From an uncultured Eubacteriales bacterium (lineage in GTDB: Bacteria > Bacillota > Clostridia > UBA1381), in contig CAJKHT010000078.1 in assembly GCA_905199755.1 (NCBI GenBank), forward strand, positions 1 through 13,049: a stretch of 13,049 bases of DNA, read 5' to 3'. The stretch's first letter is position 1. Each line of letters starts with the position of its first letter. Under the pieces are notes generated by a model, which worked only from the letters and a program-made list of their open reading frames with translations, was not told the origin of the DNA and made no database searches. This document shows, piece by piece, positions 1-6,837 of the stretch. The translations under genes were made by a program, and so were the position numbers.

Positions 1-26
1 CAAAATGTGTACCTTTTGATAGTGAT

Positions 27-626
27 TTATCTTTTTGACCTATATTCCCGAAGCCGTCTGTAAAATGTTGCAACGCTCATACCGCACTCTTTAGCTATAT
101 CCTCCGGCGTTATATATCCGCTTTTCCATTGTTTGACCAAAGCTGCAAAATTATCAGGTGCAGCGATTATAGGTCTGCCGAACTCAACACCTCTAAGCCT
201 CGCTGCCCTTATACCTTCTTCCTGCCGTTTGCGTATATTTTCCCGTTCATTCTCCGACACAAACGAAAGAACCTGAAGAACTAAATCAGCAATAAATGTT
301 CCCATAAGGTCTTTATAATTTCTTGTATCAAGCAAAGGCATATCAATCACCATAATATCTATCTCCATCTCCTTTGTCAGTATTCGCCACTGATCCTGAA
401 TTTCACGATAATTTCTTCCGAGCCTGTCAATTGACTTGACATAAAGCAAATCACCTTTTTTCAGCTTTTTTAATAACCTCAAATAGCTTGGTCTGTTAAA
501 ATCCTTGCCTGATTGCTTATCCATGTAAATATTTTTTGGTTTTATACCGAGTTTTTTCATTTCAAGCATTTGCCTTGCTTCGTTCTGATCCACCGCCGAA
601 ACCCTTACATACCCGTACTCCTCCAA
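27..626 (-). CDS. Small serine recombinase (resolvase/invertase family)
   Basis: This is a 199-aa site-specific recombinase of the resolvase/invertase family, which cuts and rejoins DNA through a serine-phosphate intermediate. The N-terminal block YGYVRVSAVDQNEARQ carries the catalytic Ser (residue 10). It is followed by the DKQSGKDFNRPSY and VKSIDRLGRN blocks typical of the catalytic domain, a long helix (about 110-150), and a C-terminal helix-turn-helix reading ITPEDIAKECGMSVATFYRR. Start choice: AGGAGGT at 634-640 lies 7 nt before TTG at 626. The ATG at 632 is only 1 nt from it, and the ATG at 662 lies at or before the predicted transcription start. Length is normal for small resolvases or invertases. 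The gene follows the RepA-like gene but has its own promoter. It could resolve element multimers, invert a segment or move the element; the sequence does not decide. Confidence 0.9.
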   Translation of the reverse strand: MEEYGYVRVSAVDQNEARQMLEMKKLGIKPKNIYMDKQSGKDFNRPSYLRLLKKLKKGDLLYVKSIDRLGRNYREIQDQWRILTKEMEIDIMVIDMPLLDTRNYKDLMGTFIADLVLQVLSFVSENERENIRKRQEEGIRAARLRGVEFGRPIIAAPDNFAALVKQWKSGYITPEDIAKECGMSVATFYRRLREYRSKR

Positions 627-666
627 ACTCATCACCTCCTGCGTGCAAACAAACATCCCCATAATA

Positions 667-695
667 ATTATATCATCAAATCAAAATTCAATCAT
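667..695 (-). promoter_or_regulatory. Putative extended -10 promoter for the serine recombinase
   Basis: On the minus strand TATAAT lies at 667-672 preceded by TGA, giving the extended -10 form TGnTATAAT. The hexamer 17 nt upstream (690-695, ATGATT) is a poor -35, which is common for extended -10 promoters. The predicted start near 660 gives a leader of about 35 nt to the TTG start at 626. The palindrome at 701-729 lies just upstream of the -35 position. Confidence 0.5.
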
Positions 696-700
696 TTCAT

Positions 701-729
701 TGACCTTGTTCCAAATTGGAATAAGGTCA
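701..729. repeat. 29-bp imperfect palindrome, copy 1
   Basis: The left arm TGACCTTGTTCC and right arm GGAATAAGGTCA flank a 5-nt centre; 11 of 12 arm positions are complementary, and the centre adds two more pairs. It starts 3 nt past the stop of the RepA-like gene and lies just upstream of the recombinase promoter. No T-tract follows in either direction, so it is not a classical terminator. Its reverse complement matches copy 3 (12428-12456) at 26 of 29 positions. It may be an operator, a recombination site or a small dispersed hairpin repeat. Confidence 0.8.
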
Positions 730-732
730 CTA

Positions 733-1365
733 TTAACTACTGTTAAGCTCTGTAAAATTTTCTTTTTCAGCTTTATTTAAACTCTCAGGATCATTATCAT
801 CAGTATCGTTATATTCAGGTTTATTATTATCAGTCTTATTTGGTTTTAATTTTGAAATGTCCTGACATTTATTTTTTAAAGCTCCCGACCTTTCAGCCGT
901 AAAAGTCCTGTCCTTTAAATTTTCAATGTCCGAAGATAAAATAGGTGTAGTGTCATTTGAGAGTGTATCAGTAATTTCATCTTTATTGTTTTCAGGTTCT
1001 TTTTCTTCCGGCACACTATAATCAATTTTACCGATATATATGAGATTAGGTCTGTTTAAGCCCTGTCTTTTCTCCTCTATCAAACCCACTTCTTTAAGCT
1101 GTTTTATGGCTCTCCAGACCGTTGTGGTGCATATGCCGAGCATATCAGCCAAATCCTCACGCTTAAAAATCAAAAATATAGTTCCGTCATCTTCAATCCA
1201 GCCGTTTGTTCTTGACAACTCCATTCGGTCAAGAAGTAAGGCATAAAGCATTTTTGCGTCATTGTTAATCGTGGTCTTATATCTCGGATTTATATATAGT
1301 TCTTTCGGCACTTGGTAATATTTGTGCTGTGTTACCTCATTGATTTTATATAAATTACTGTTCAC
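733..1365 (-). CDS. RepA_N-like replication initiator, short form
   Basis: A 210-aa protein resembling the N-terminal DNA-binding part of RepA_N-type initiators of Gram-positive plasmids and integrative elements. Residues about 18-110 (YYQVPKELYINPRYKTTINNDAKMLYALLLDRMELS, then a winged helix with TTTVWRAIKQLKEVGLIEEKRQG) fit this family. Residues about 120-210 are a low-complexity polar tail rich in Asn, Asp, Glu and Lys. Family members I know usually continue into a separate C-terminal domain, which is absent, so this is a short or truncated form. The start is GTG at 1365, with AGGAGG at 1374-1379 spaced 8 nt. A strong terminator lies only about 8 nt upstream of that ribosome binding site, and no separate promoter is visible, so expression may depend on read-through of the terminator. 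A non-replicative winged-helix regulator is the alternative. Confidence 0.75.
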   Translation of the reverse strand: MNSNLYKINEVTQHKYYQVPKELYINPRYKTTINNDAKMLYALLLDRMELSRTNGWIEDDGTIFLIFKREDLADMLGICTTTVWRAIKQLKEVGLIEEKRQGLNRPNLIYIGKIDYSVPEEKEPENNKDEITDTLSNDTTPILSSDIENLKDRTFTAERSGALKNKCQDISKLKPNKTDNNKPEYNDTDDNDPESLNKAEKENFTELNSS

Positions 1366-1386
1366 TGTTCTTTCCTCCTAAAATTG

Positions 1387-1409
1387 AAAAAGGGCGGCAA
1401 ACGCCGCCC
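1387..1409 (-). terminator. Rho-independent terminator before the RepA-like gene
   Basis: GGGCGGC (1403-1409 on the minus strand) pairs perfectly with GCCGCCC (1392-1398) around a 4-nt loop, extended by one A-T pair, and is followed on the minus strand by TTTTT (1387-1391) and then CAATTTT. It lies 3 nt past the stop of the P-loop ATPase gene and ends the block transcribed from 6793-6821. The next gene's ribosome binding site begins 7 nt after the T-tract, so the terminator also acts as a gate on the RepA-like gene. Confidence 0.93.
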
Positions 1410-1412
1410 TGC

Positions 1413-1979
1413 TCATAATTCCATTTCCTCATCATCTTCGTCTTGTTCTGTGTATGCCTGAATACGGTGCAGAGTTTTAACAATATTATCAATAATAACA
1501 GGTACTGTTCTATGATAGTAATTGCCGTAATACACCGAATGTTCATCAAGCATTTGCTTTATTTCATTATCTTTCTCTTTGCTTTCTTCAAGGTTATGTA
1601 TTCGCCCTTGCTGCTCAAATGTACTTCCACGGTTTATAAACAGGTTAAAATTATTGTGACTGTTATGCTCGTCCCATATTCTTGCACAAAAATCGTTACT
1701 GTTATTCTCTCCGTAAATCTCGCTGAACAATATAGGCGAATCCGTCACAATCACATCAACCTTACCGACAAGCCTGTTTATTCGGTGAGCCTGTTCCTCA
1801 AATATGCTCTCCTGATCTGCTAATGCTTCATAATTCTCGTCCCATACAAGCTCTTTTGCGTATTCAGGCACATACTCAGTCACAATGCCCCGTTTCTTTA
1901 ACTCTGAAGCAATTTCCCAAGCACAGGTCGTTTTCCCTGCTCCGGGACCGGCAAAAAGATTGACAACCAGAGTTTTCAT
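1413..1979 (-). CDS. P-loop ATPase (AAA_28 / NadR-kinase-like)
   Basis: A 189-aa nucleotide-binding protein. The Walker A motif GPGAGKTT is at residues 11-18, right after a hydrophobic beta strand (TLVVNLFA). A second beta strand ending VDVIVTDSPILF looks like the Walker B region. The pattern fits the single-domain ATPases or kinases annotated as AAA_28 or NadR-like; the substrate is unknown. The protein ends in a strongly acidic tail, EDDEEMEL, shared in style with three other proteins here. The ATG at 1979 is chosen because GGAG ends 7 nt upstream; the longer frame has no such site. The gene follows the DUF3849/DUF3848-like gene by 4 nt, so translation is probably coupled, and it is the last gene before the terminator. 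Its role in the element is not evident. Confidence 0.78.
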   Translation of the reverse strand: MKTLVVNLFAGPGAGKTTCAWEIASELKKRGIVTEYVPEYAKELVWDENYEALADQESIFEEQAHRINRLVGKVDVIVTDSPILFSEIYGENNSNDFCARIWDEHNSHNNFNLFINRGSTFEQQGRIHNLEESKEKDNEIKQMLDEHSVYYGNYYHRTVPVIIDNIVKTLHRIQAYTEQDEDDEEMEL

Positions 1980-1983
1980 ATCA

Positions 1984-2913
1984 TCACTCCAATTCTTCCT
2001 CGCAATCCTCGCTATTATCCAATGATTTTTGATATTCACTCATACGCTCGCTAAATGTATTATCAACGCTGCTTGATACTCTATCGCTCCAGTCGCCGTA
2101 GTCATACCAAGCCTGCATTAAATCTGTCAACACACAATCACCGGAATTTAAAATATATTCCTTTTCTTCCGGTGTAAACATTTTGCTTTCCGTCACATAG
2201 AAATACACATCCTCCATAGCCGCTATTTTATAACACGATTCAAATACATCAATCGGACTTTTCGATACCATTGCTTCTTTAAAATGGATATATTCTTCAT
2301 CGAATTTCTCACGAACAAGCTTATCTGTCCTGTTCTCCTCAATCGAATCGATATATGCCTTATTCATATCACTGTAGCTCAACACTTCTTCATTTATCCA
2401 ATCATCCGAAAAATTCATATCTTTTGCATTTTGCAGTGTTATATACGCTCGGCAATATGTCGGAATACCGTCTGTATGCTTGCACAGCAGACAATTCGCT
2501 TCCTCTGATTTTATAACCTCATATTCAGTGCCTTCTCTTGATTTAACAGTATTTTTCTGTTTTTCTCTTTCTATCAAATCTTTTGCGACAGCCTCAATAG
2601 CAGCCTCTGATAAATGGTCGGGAATATAGTCCGAAAGCACATTATCGGTTTCATATATAAACATTGCCACTACCGCATTGTCTGCCCATTTACGAACCTG
2701 TTCACTGTAATTTTGTGAATCCTGTCTTATTGCATTTACTATAAGCCGTTTCACCATCTCCCGACCGTGTTCATCGTAAATCGGCAGCAGCGCGTCAAGC
2801 CGCCGTTCATCATCAAGCGAAAGATTTTCGGCATTTGCGTTCAGTACGGTTTTGCAGTTTACAGTCTCCTCATAATACTGTCTGAAAGCTTCTATGTTTA
2901 TGATAGGCTTCAT
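1984..2913 (-). CDS. DUF3849/DUF3848-like element protein
   Basis: A 309-aa soluble protein with no signal peptide or membrane segment. The N-terminal part (about 1-90, with GREMVKRLIVNAIRQDSQNYSEQVRKWA) resembles DUF3849. The C-terminal part (about 195-275, KLVREKFDEEYIHFKEAMVSKSPIDVFESCYKIAAMEDV and on to the LTDLMQAWYDYG block) resembles DUF3848. Both domains are known to me from proteins of Clostridia mobile elements, but neither has an established function. The tail ends CEEELE, and its last codons contain the GGAG that serves the next gene. The ATG at 2913 has GGAGG 7 nt upstream. The upstream ssb stop (2916-2918) precedes this start by 2 nt, so the genes are tightly coupled. Domain assignment is from memory of sequence style; function is unknown. 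Confidence 0.65.
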   Translation of the reverse strand: MKPIINIEAFRQYYEETVNCKTVLNANAENLSLDDERRLDALLPIYDEHGREMVKRLIVNAIRQDSQNYSEQVRKWADNAVVAMFIYETDNVLSDYIPDHLSEAAIEAVAKDLIEREKQKNTVKSREGTEYEVIKSEEANCLLCKHTDGIPTYCRAYITLQNAKDMNFSDDWINEEVLSYSDMNKAYIDSIEENRTDKLVREKFDEEYIHFKEAMVSKSPIDVFESCYKIAAMEDVYFYVTESKMFTPEEKEYILNSGDCVLTDLMQAWYDYGDWSDRVSSSVDNTFSERMSEYQKSLDNSEDCEEELE

Positions 2914-2915
2914 AA

Positions 2916-3242
2916 TCAATCCTCCGTTTCCGTTCTCTGTTCGTTTTTTCCGAATATAAGCTTTGCATTGGTTACAAGCACAAAGTTTGTCTGCAAACTC
3001 TGTTCGCCCACTGTAATAGGCTTATTTTTTAGCTCACCCTCAATATAAATCTGATCGTCTTTTTTAAAATTTCTTCCGATAAATTCCGCCATACTGTTCC
3101 ATGCGGTTATATCGACAAAAGTGCTTTTGTTCCTGCCCTGATAAATCATAACACGATTATTCAGGACTGTTTTTTCGCCTTTTTCGGTTGTCACCGTTTT
3201 TGTCTTAACCTCGTTTAACAGTTTGCATAATTCAATTACCAT
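2916..3242 (-). CDS. ssb: Element-encoded single-stranded DNA-binding protein
   Basis: A 108-aa OB-fold protein of the SSB family, which coats single-stranded DNA in replication and in conjugative transfer. Features seen are the N-terminal strand with LNNRVMIYQGRNKSTFVDITAWNSMAEFIGRNFKKDDQIYIEGEL, where FVDITAW and KDDQIYIEGEL are hallmark SSB strands, and a short acidic end (QRTETED). Chromosomal SSBs are longer (about 150-180 aa) and end in a DDDIPF-type tip; here the linker and canonical tip are missing, as in many plasmid or element SSBs. The ATG at 3242 has GGAGG about 10 nt upstream, inside the last codons of the preceding gene. It lies between the unrecognised 199-aa gene and the DUF3849/DUF3848-like gene. 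Confidence 0.85.
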   Translation of the reverse strand: MVIELCKLLNEVKTKTVTTEKGEKTVLNNRVMIYQGRNKSTFVDITAWNSMAEFIGRNFKKDDQIYIEGELKNKPITVGEQSLQTNFVLVTNAKLIFGKNEQRTETED

Positions 3243-3247
3243 AAAAT

Positions 3248-3847
3248 TTATACCTCCAATTCTTCATCATTCTCATTTTCGAGAAATTTGTTTAATGCGT
3301 CGGGATTTACTGCTTGCAGCAGATTATATACCTCCGAATTGCTTCTGTTTACATCATTATTAAAAGTCGCCTGAAGTTCAAGCGACCTTGTGATTATATC
3401 TGCTTCCACATTATCGAGAATCAGTATTGTTTTTGTGTTATTTCTTACTTTGCAGCCGTCACCGTTCAAAAGCATAGAACACTCTCCGGCTATCAATGAC
3501 ATTCGGTAGAAATCAAATGTATTCTCCCCGAGCGTTTTCCCCGTTGCAAAATGAACCTGCCATCTTTCATTTTCGGGCGAAAGATATTTTAAGTCAATAT
3601 CAAGATATATGCCCTCGCTGCCGAAATTCACGCTGCAAACCGCCTCATCAAAATCGGGAATTTTATCATCAGGCTTCAGCTCACCGGACATAATAAAATA
3701 ATCATCGGGCATAAATCCCGCCATTTCAAGCTTTTGTTTCAAATCTTCAAACACTTCTCCGTTTGTTTTTGTACCTAAACGCTTTACACGCCTTTGTTCG
3801 TCAGGCTCGCTCCATATGGTGTGCTGCACCGTTTCCTTGTAATTCAT
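3248..3847 (-). CDS. Conserved-looking hypothetical protein with acidic tail
   Basis: A 199-aa soluble protein that I do not recognise. It has no signal peptide or membrane helix. It contains a basic stretch near the N-terminus (EQRRVKRLGTKTNGEVF), a middle part with alternating hydrophobic residues suggesting beta structure (VCSVNFGSEGIYLDIDLKYL, then WQVHFATGKTL), and an acidic C-terminal tail ENDEELEV. The ATG at 3847 is preferred because GGAGG lies 8 nt upstream; an in-frame start at 3865 lacks a site. It starts 14 nt after the stop of the 515-aa secreted protein, and its last codons hold the ribosome binding site for ssb 5 nt downstream, so it is co-translated with DNA-processing genes. 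A role in DNA maintenance or transfer is inferred from position only. Confidence 0.7.
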   Translation of the reverse strand: MNYKETVQHTIWSEPDEQRRVKRLGTKTNGEVFEDLKQKLEMAGFMPDDYFIMSGELKPDDKIPDFDEAVCSVNFGSEGIYLDIDLKYLSPENERWQVHFATGKTLGENTFDFYRMSLIAGECSMLLNGDGCKVRNNTKTILILDNVEADIITRSLELQATFNNDVNRSNSEVYNLLQAVNPDALNKFLENENDEELEV

Positions 3848-3861
3848 TTTCAAGCCTCCAA

Positions 3862-5409
3862 TCAAGATGTTGTGCCGTCATCGTCAAACATTGAACCGTT
3901 AATAACAAAGCTGTCGGTAATGGTTTTACAAAACTCAACACCGTTGACACCGCCTCCGTAAATATAAATATCATAACTATGTGTTTCGGGATTTTCGGCT
4001 GTTCCGGCAAGCGAAACCTCGGTATAAATAGTTCTTGATTTCATTATCGAAATCGGATTTTCCGCAGTGATAAAAACAGTTTGAGCGCCGCTGTTTGCCG
4101 TCCTTTCAAGAGGCACTGTATTACCCTGTGTGCCGATTATATTCGTTACGGTATAATTCAGCTTTACATCAGCTTTCGTTGGCGCCTGAACAGTTTTTTG
4201 CGGCGATCTGTTATTACCCCAAGAATTGCAGCCGCCGCTGTGTGATACAAGCCTTGTTGAAACGGATGTATTCAAATCAACCGCAAATCCGTATCCGCTT
4301 TTAAGCGTTTTGGGTGACATAGTATGTTCCGCAGACAAACTTGTTTCATATATAAACTTGTGCTTACAGGTATATTTATGTGAGCCGTGCCGTCTGCAAG
4401 ATTTAGTTACGGTATGTGAATCTTCTTCCGTCCACCGTATAACCTCACCACAGCTTGATGTATTTTCATCAGGCAAATTCGGCTGTTCCGGCTCTGTCGG
4501 TTCATCATCAGGTTCGGGAATGCCGTTATTTTTGCCGTCATTCGGAATATCCGTCATTTTGCCGCCTTTATAGAAAGAAATCGTAATCGGGTAATCAAAA
4601 TGAACCGCAACAGCTCCGGCATTTGCAAAGGTTTTATATCCGATAGCAATATTATTACTGCTCATCCAGTCAAAAGTACCGTTTTCTCTGTCAACATAAA
4701 TGTTCAAATCGGATTGCAAGTATCCCAAATTATTTTTTATTTGTGAGGGGTGTATAATGCCTTCTGAACCTGTATCATAGATATTATCGGGATTGAAAAA
4801 ACCGTTTGCCGCACCTACCGACCTACCGTTTTTCGTCCACATCGCATATCGGTTATATCCGTATGGCGCTACCACAAACGGAATTTGTTTTGAAAGACCG
4901 CTTACAAAATTGTTGTATTTATAAGTTGTATCAAAATTGAATTTAGGATATGCCTTAAAAACAATTTTTCCGCTTTCATATTTAAAGGTAAATCTCTTAT
5001 TCAAATTAAAGATATTATTAAGCGGTATGCCGTTTGCCGACATAACAACATCGACATTGTAACCATCATTAAGCAATGATATAACTTCATTCGGCAGTGC
5101 CATATCAAACTCCATAACTGCATTTACGGCTTCTGCAAGCTGATCGGGATCGTCAAAAACCTGTTTATCATAGATACGGACGAAATTATTGCCCCAATAG
5201 CCACCGGAATAATGCCACAATTCTACGCTGAATGTATTCTGTGCCGATGCGATAAAGCTGTTTTCGTAGGTTTTATCCTCTGATATGGCTGTCTGCCACT
5301 GTCCCCACACATTACTTGCGGCATATGCTGATTGCGTTCCTGCAAAAAACACACATAAAAGAAAAAGGAGACCGAAAATTCGCCCTCCGAATAATACATT
5401 TTTTCTCAT
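3862..5409 (-). CDS. Secreted 515-aa surface protein with Pro/Glu linker and Cys/His cluster
   Basis: An unrecognised exported protein. Residues 1-31 form a clear signal peptide: basic MRKN, a hydrophobic core, and probable cleavage after AYA. The N-terminal region (about 32-285) is rich in aromatic residues, Asn and Gly, and looks like beta-structured extracellular protein. Residues about 297-317 are a Pro/Glu/Asp linker (PEPDDEPTEPEQPNLPDE). A C-terminal region follows with five cysteines (320, 338, 348, 394, 494) and a compact cluster C338, H341, H344, C348, H350. There is no LPXTG motif or C-terminal membrane anchor, so retention must be indirect, for example by binding the SLH protein encoded 15 nt upstream or the Tad-type pilus. 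Ribosome binding site AAAGGAGG precedes ATG 5409. A pilus-tip or adhesin-like role is inferred from context only. Confidence 0.75.
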   Translation of the reverse strand: MRKNVLFGGRIFGLLFLLCVFFAGTQSAYAASNVWGQWQTAISEDKTYENSFIASAQNTFSVELWHYSGGYWGNNFVRIYDKQVFDDPDQLAEAVNAVMEFDMALPNEVISLLNDGYNVDVVMSANGIPLNNIFNLNKRFTFKYESGKIVFKAYPKFNFDTTYKYNNFVSGLSKQIPFVVAPYGYNRYAMWTKNGRSVGAANGFFNPDNIYDTGSEGIIHPSQIKNNLGYLQSDLNIYVDRENGTFDWMSSNNIAIGYKTFANAGAVAVHFDYPITISFYKGGKMTDIPNDGKNNGIPEPDDEPTEPEQPNLPDENTSSCGEVIRWTEEDSHTVTKSCRRHGSHKYTCKHKFIYETSLSAEHTMSPKTLKSGYGFAVDLNTSVSTRLVSHSGGCNSWGNNRSPQKTVQAPTKADVKLNYTVTNIIGTQGNTVPLERTANSGAQTVFITAENPISIMKSRTIYTEVSLAGTAENPETHSYDIYIYGGGVNGVEFCKTITDSFVINGSMFDDDGTTS

Positions 5410-5424
5410 ATTAAATTGTCCTCC

Positions 5425-6582
5425 TTACCATTGAAACAGCTTTGAAAAATCATAAGATATTGTTTTATTTTCTCCGTCTGTTTCAATACAGCTTATTTCA
5501 TCAGCTTTATTTGACAGAATATTGTAATAAACAGATTTTGAATTCGATACCTTATTATCAACCGCTGTAACTCCGAGTTTTATATGTATAAAGTTGATTT
5601 TATCCGTAGACGGTATTCCGATTTCTTTTGTAAAGCTGCCATCTTTCGGAATCTTTTGTTCTTCAATCATTGTAAAACCATTAGTAAAGGATATTACAGC
5701 CTGACCATCATTGCGTTCAATGTCAATGGTAAGCCAGTTTTCAAAGCCTTGCGGAAGTTCAGGGAATGTACCGCTTACATAATACTTGCCGTTTTCTTTA
5801 TAAAACTTTAAGCTTTCAAGCGTTATATCAATAAATTCCTTTGACTTCTGAACATTCATTTTCCCGTCACTCATAATATCTGTATTCCTGTTAAACGCCA
5901 CATCGCCGTACATTTGAACACGATAACTTGAGTCTATCATTCTTACAAGCATTGTTGTTGCCTCTGCTCTTGTAGTATAGCTGCCACCCGAAAAAGTTCC
6001 GTCCGGCATACCGCATATAACTCCTTTTGAATATACCTCTGCCACATACGGCTTACAGCTTTCGCAAACATCAGACCAATCCTTTATTTTTTCAATATAC
6101 TTCTGCGTATCAGCGGCCTTAGTTTCCTTTAAAACCTTTTCCATTGTCCTTGCCGCAAATTTCGCCATTCTCTGCCGTCTGATGGGCTCGTCATATTCGT
6201 TTTCAGGCAATTCATCGGCTTCAATAATACCCAAACCTCTCGCTTTTTGGATATAGCCCTCTGCCCAATGTGCGTCATACACGATAGAACCCGTATCAAC
6301 AAGACCAATAATGGTTTTTATAAACTCCGCATTTGTGATTTGGTTGTTCGGTCGGAAGGTGTGATCCTCATATCCGTTTATACCGCCTCTTTCCACAAGC
6401 ATTTTCATATGCGGATAATACCAGTCACTTGTTTGTGTATCGCTGAAAATCGCCCTCTGCTGTTCCTGCTGTGTAATTGTCTGCGATATATTATCGCCAA
6501 GACTTAGTGTTATGCTGTCGGCAAAAGCCGTAGTACCCAAAAGCATACCGATACCGACCGCCGCTGCTATAATTCTTCTCAT
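5425..6582 (-). CDS. Secreted SLH-domain protein (S-layer homology, cell-wall anchored)
   Basis: A 385-aa exported protein. The signal peptide covers residues 1-21 (MRRIIAAAVGIGMLLGTTAFA, cleavage before DS). Three SLH repeats follow at about 45-95 (WYYPHMKMLVERGGINGYED then FRPNNQITNAEF), 103-150 (HWAEGYIQKARGLGII with RRQRMAKFAARTME) and 166-218 (SDVCESCKPYVAEVYSKGVI, CGMPDGTF, TTRAEATTMLVRMI). SLH domains bind pyruvylated secondary cell-wall polymers, so this should be held on the cell surface. Residues about 230-385 are a unique, probably beta-rich domain that I do not recognise. The start overlaps the ribbon-helix-helix stop in an ATGA junction (6579-6582), so the two are translationally coupled. 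It precedes the secreted 515-aa protein and may anchor it or the element pilus. Confidence 0.88.
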   Translation of the reverse strand: MRRIIAAAVGIGMLLGTTAFADSITLSLGDNISQTITQQEQQRAIFSDTQTSDWYYPHMKMLVERGGINGYEDHTFRPNNQITNAEFIKTIIGLVDTGSIVYDAHWAEGYIQKARGLGIIEADELPENEYDEPIRRQRMAKFAARTMEKVLKETKAADTQKYIEKIKDWSDVCESCKPYVAEVYSKGVICGMPDGTFSGGSYTTRAEATTMLVRMIDSSYRVQMYGDVAFNRNTDIMSDGKMNVQKSKEFIDITLESLKFYKENGKYYVSGTFPELPQGFENWLTIDIERNDGQAVISFTNGFTMIEEQKIPKDGSFTKEIGIPSTDKINFIHIKLGVTAVDNKVSNSKSVYYNILSNKADEISCIETDGENKTISYDFSKLFQW

Positions 6583-6761
6583 TGCTGCTTTTCCTCCTTG
6601 CTTTTCCTAAATTCTTCAATTTCATCTTTGTAATATTCAAGTAATGCCTTTTCAATAATTCTGCTGTTCGGAATATCCGTCTTTTCGTGCTTGTCAATAA
6701 GCCACTCAAAGATAGTGTTGTCAAGATATATCGCCGTTTTTGTTCTGTATACTGCACCCAT
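6579..6761 (-). CDS. Ribbon-helix-helix type DNA-binding protein
   Basis: A 60-aa protein whose pattern fits a ribbon-helix-helix (Arc/MetJ/CopG-like) regulator: a short strand KTAIYL, helix A (NTIFEWLIDKHEKT) and helix B (PNSRIIEKALLEYYKDEIEEF) separated by a turn, then a charged tail. Such dimers bind short repeated DNA sites and often repress their own operon. Start: ATG 6761, because GGAGGT lies 6 nt upstream and the longer frame would begin in or before the promoter. It is the first gene after the consensus promoter at 6793-6821, where two tandem 10-bp repeats overlap the -35 box, a natural operator. It overlaps the SLH gene by 4 nt. A relaxosome accessory role is an alternative. Confidence 0.7.
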   Translation of the reverse strand: MGAVYRTKTAIYLDNTIFEWLIDKHEKTDIPNSRIIEKALLEYYKDEIEEFRKSKEEKQQ

Positions 6762-6792
6762 AACAGTACCTCCGTATCTTTTTTTCGACTCC

Positions 6793-6821
6793 ATTATAAC
6801 ATAAGTGTCGCCACCTGTCAA
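6793..6821 (-). promoter_or_regulatory. Consensus sigma-A promoter TTGACA-N17-TATAAT
   Basis: On the minus strand TTGACA (6816-6821) and TATAAT (6793-6798) are both exact consensus boxes with the optimal 17-nt spacer. The predicted transcription start near 6786 leaves about 25 nt to the ATG at 6761, including the GGAGGT site. It should drive the ribbon-helix-helix gene and the genes down to the terminator at 1387-1409. It lies 12-16 nt past the stop of the last pilus gene. A promoter this close to consensus is normally strong and is likely held down by a repressor. Confidence 0.9.
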
Positions 6822-6825
6822 CACC
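6806..6825 (-). repeat. Tandem 10-bp repeat over the -35 box (candidate operator)
   Basis: On the minus strand GGTGTTGACA (6816-6825) is followed directly by GGTGGCGACA (6806-6815); they match at 8 of 10 positions. The first copy contains the -35 hexamer and the second lies in the spacer, one helical turn away. Tandem or inverted short repeats at this spacing are typical of ribbon-helix-helix operators, and the first gene downstream encodes such a protein. Binding here would block RNA polymerase. The regulator pairing is inference. Confidence 0.6.
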
Positions 6826-6837
6826 TAAAATATATTT

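Noticed and set aside
1..26. Possible terminator or gene end after the recombinase stop
   Set aside because: The 26 bases show no hairpin with a T-tract and are too short to judge.
27..662. Longer start at ATG 662 for the serine recombinase
   Set aside because: No ribosome binding site precedes it and it coincides with the predicted transcription start, while AGGAGGT at 634-640 is ideally spaced for TTG 626, which also gives the family-typical N-terminus.
701..729. The palindrome as an ordinary rho-independent terminator for the RepA-like gene
   Set aside because: There is no run of T on either side, and copies of the same palindrome occur at two other junctions, which favours a shared element over a local terminator.
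1443..1823. A plus-strand frame of 126 codons with hydrophobic stretches
   Set aside because: It lies entirely opposite the P-loop ATPase gene, and its Cys/Ile/Phe-rich translation is what antisense of AT-rich coding DNA gives.
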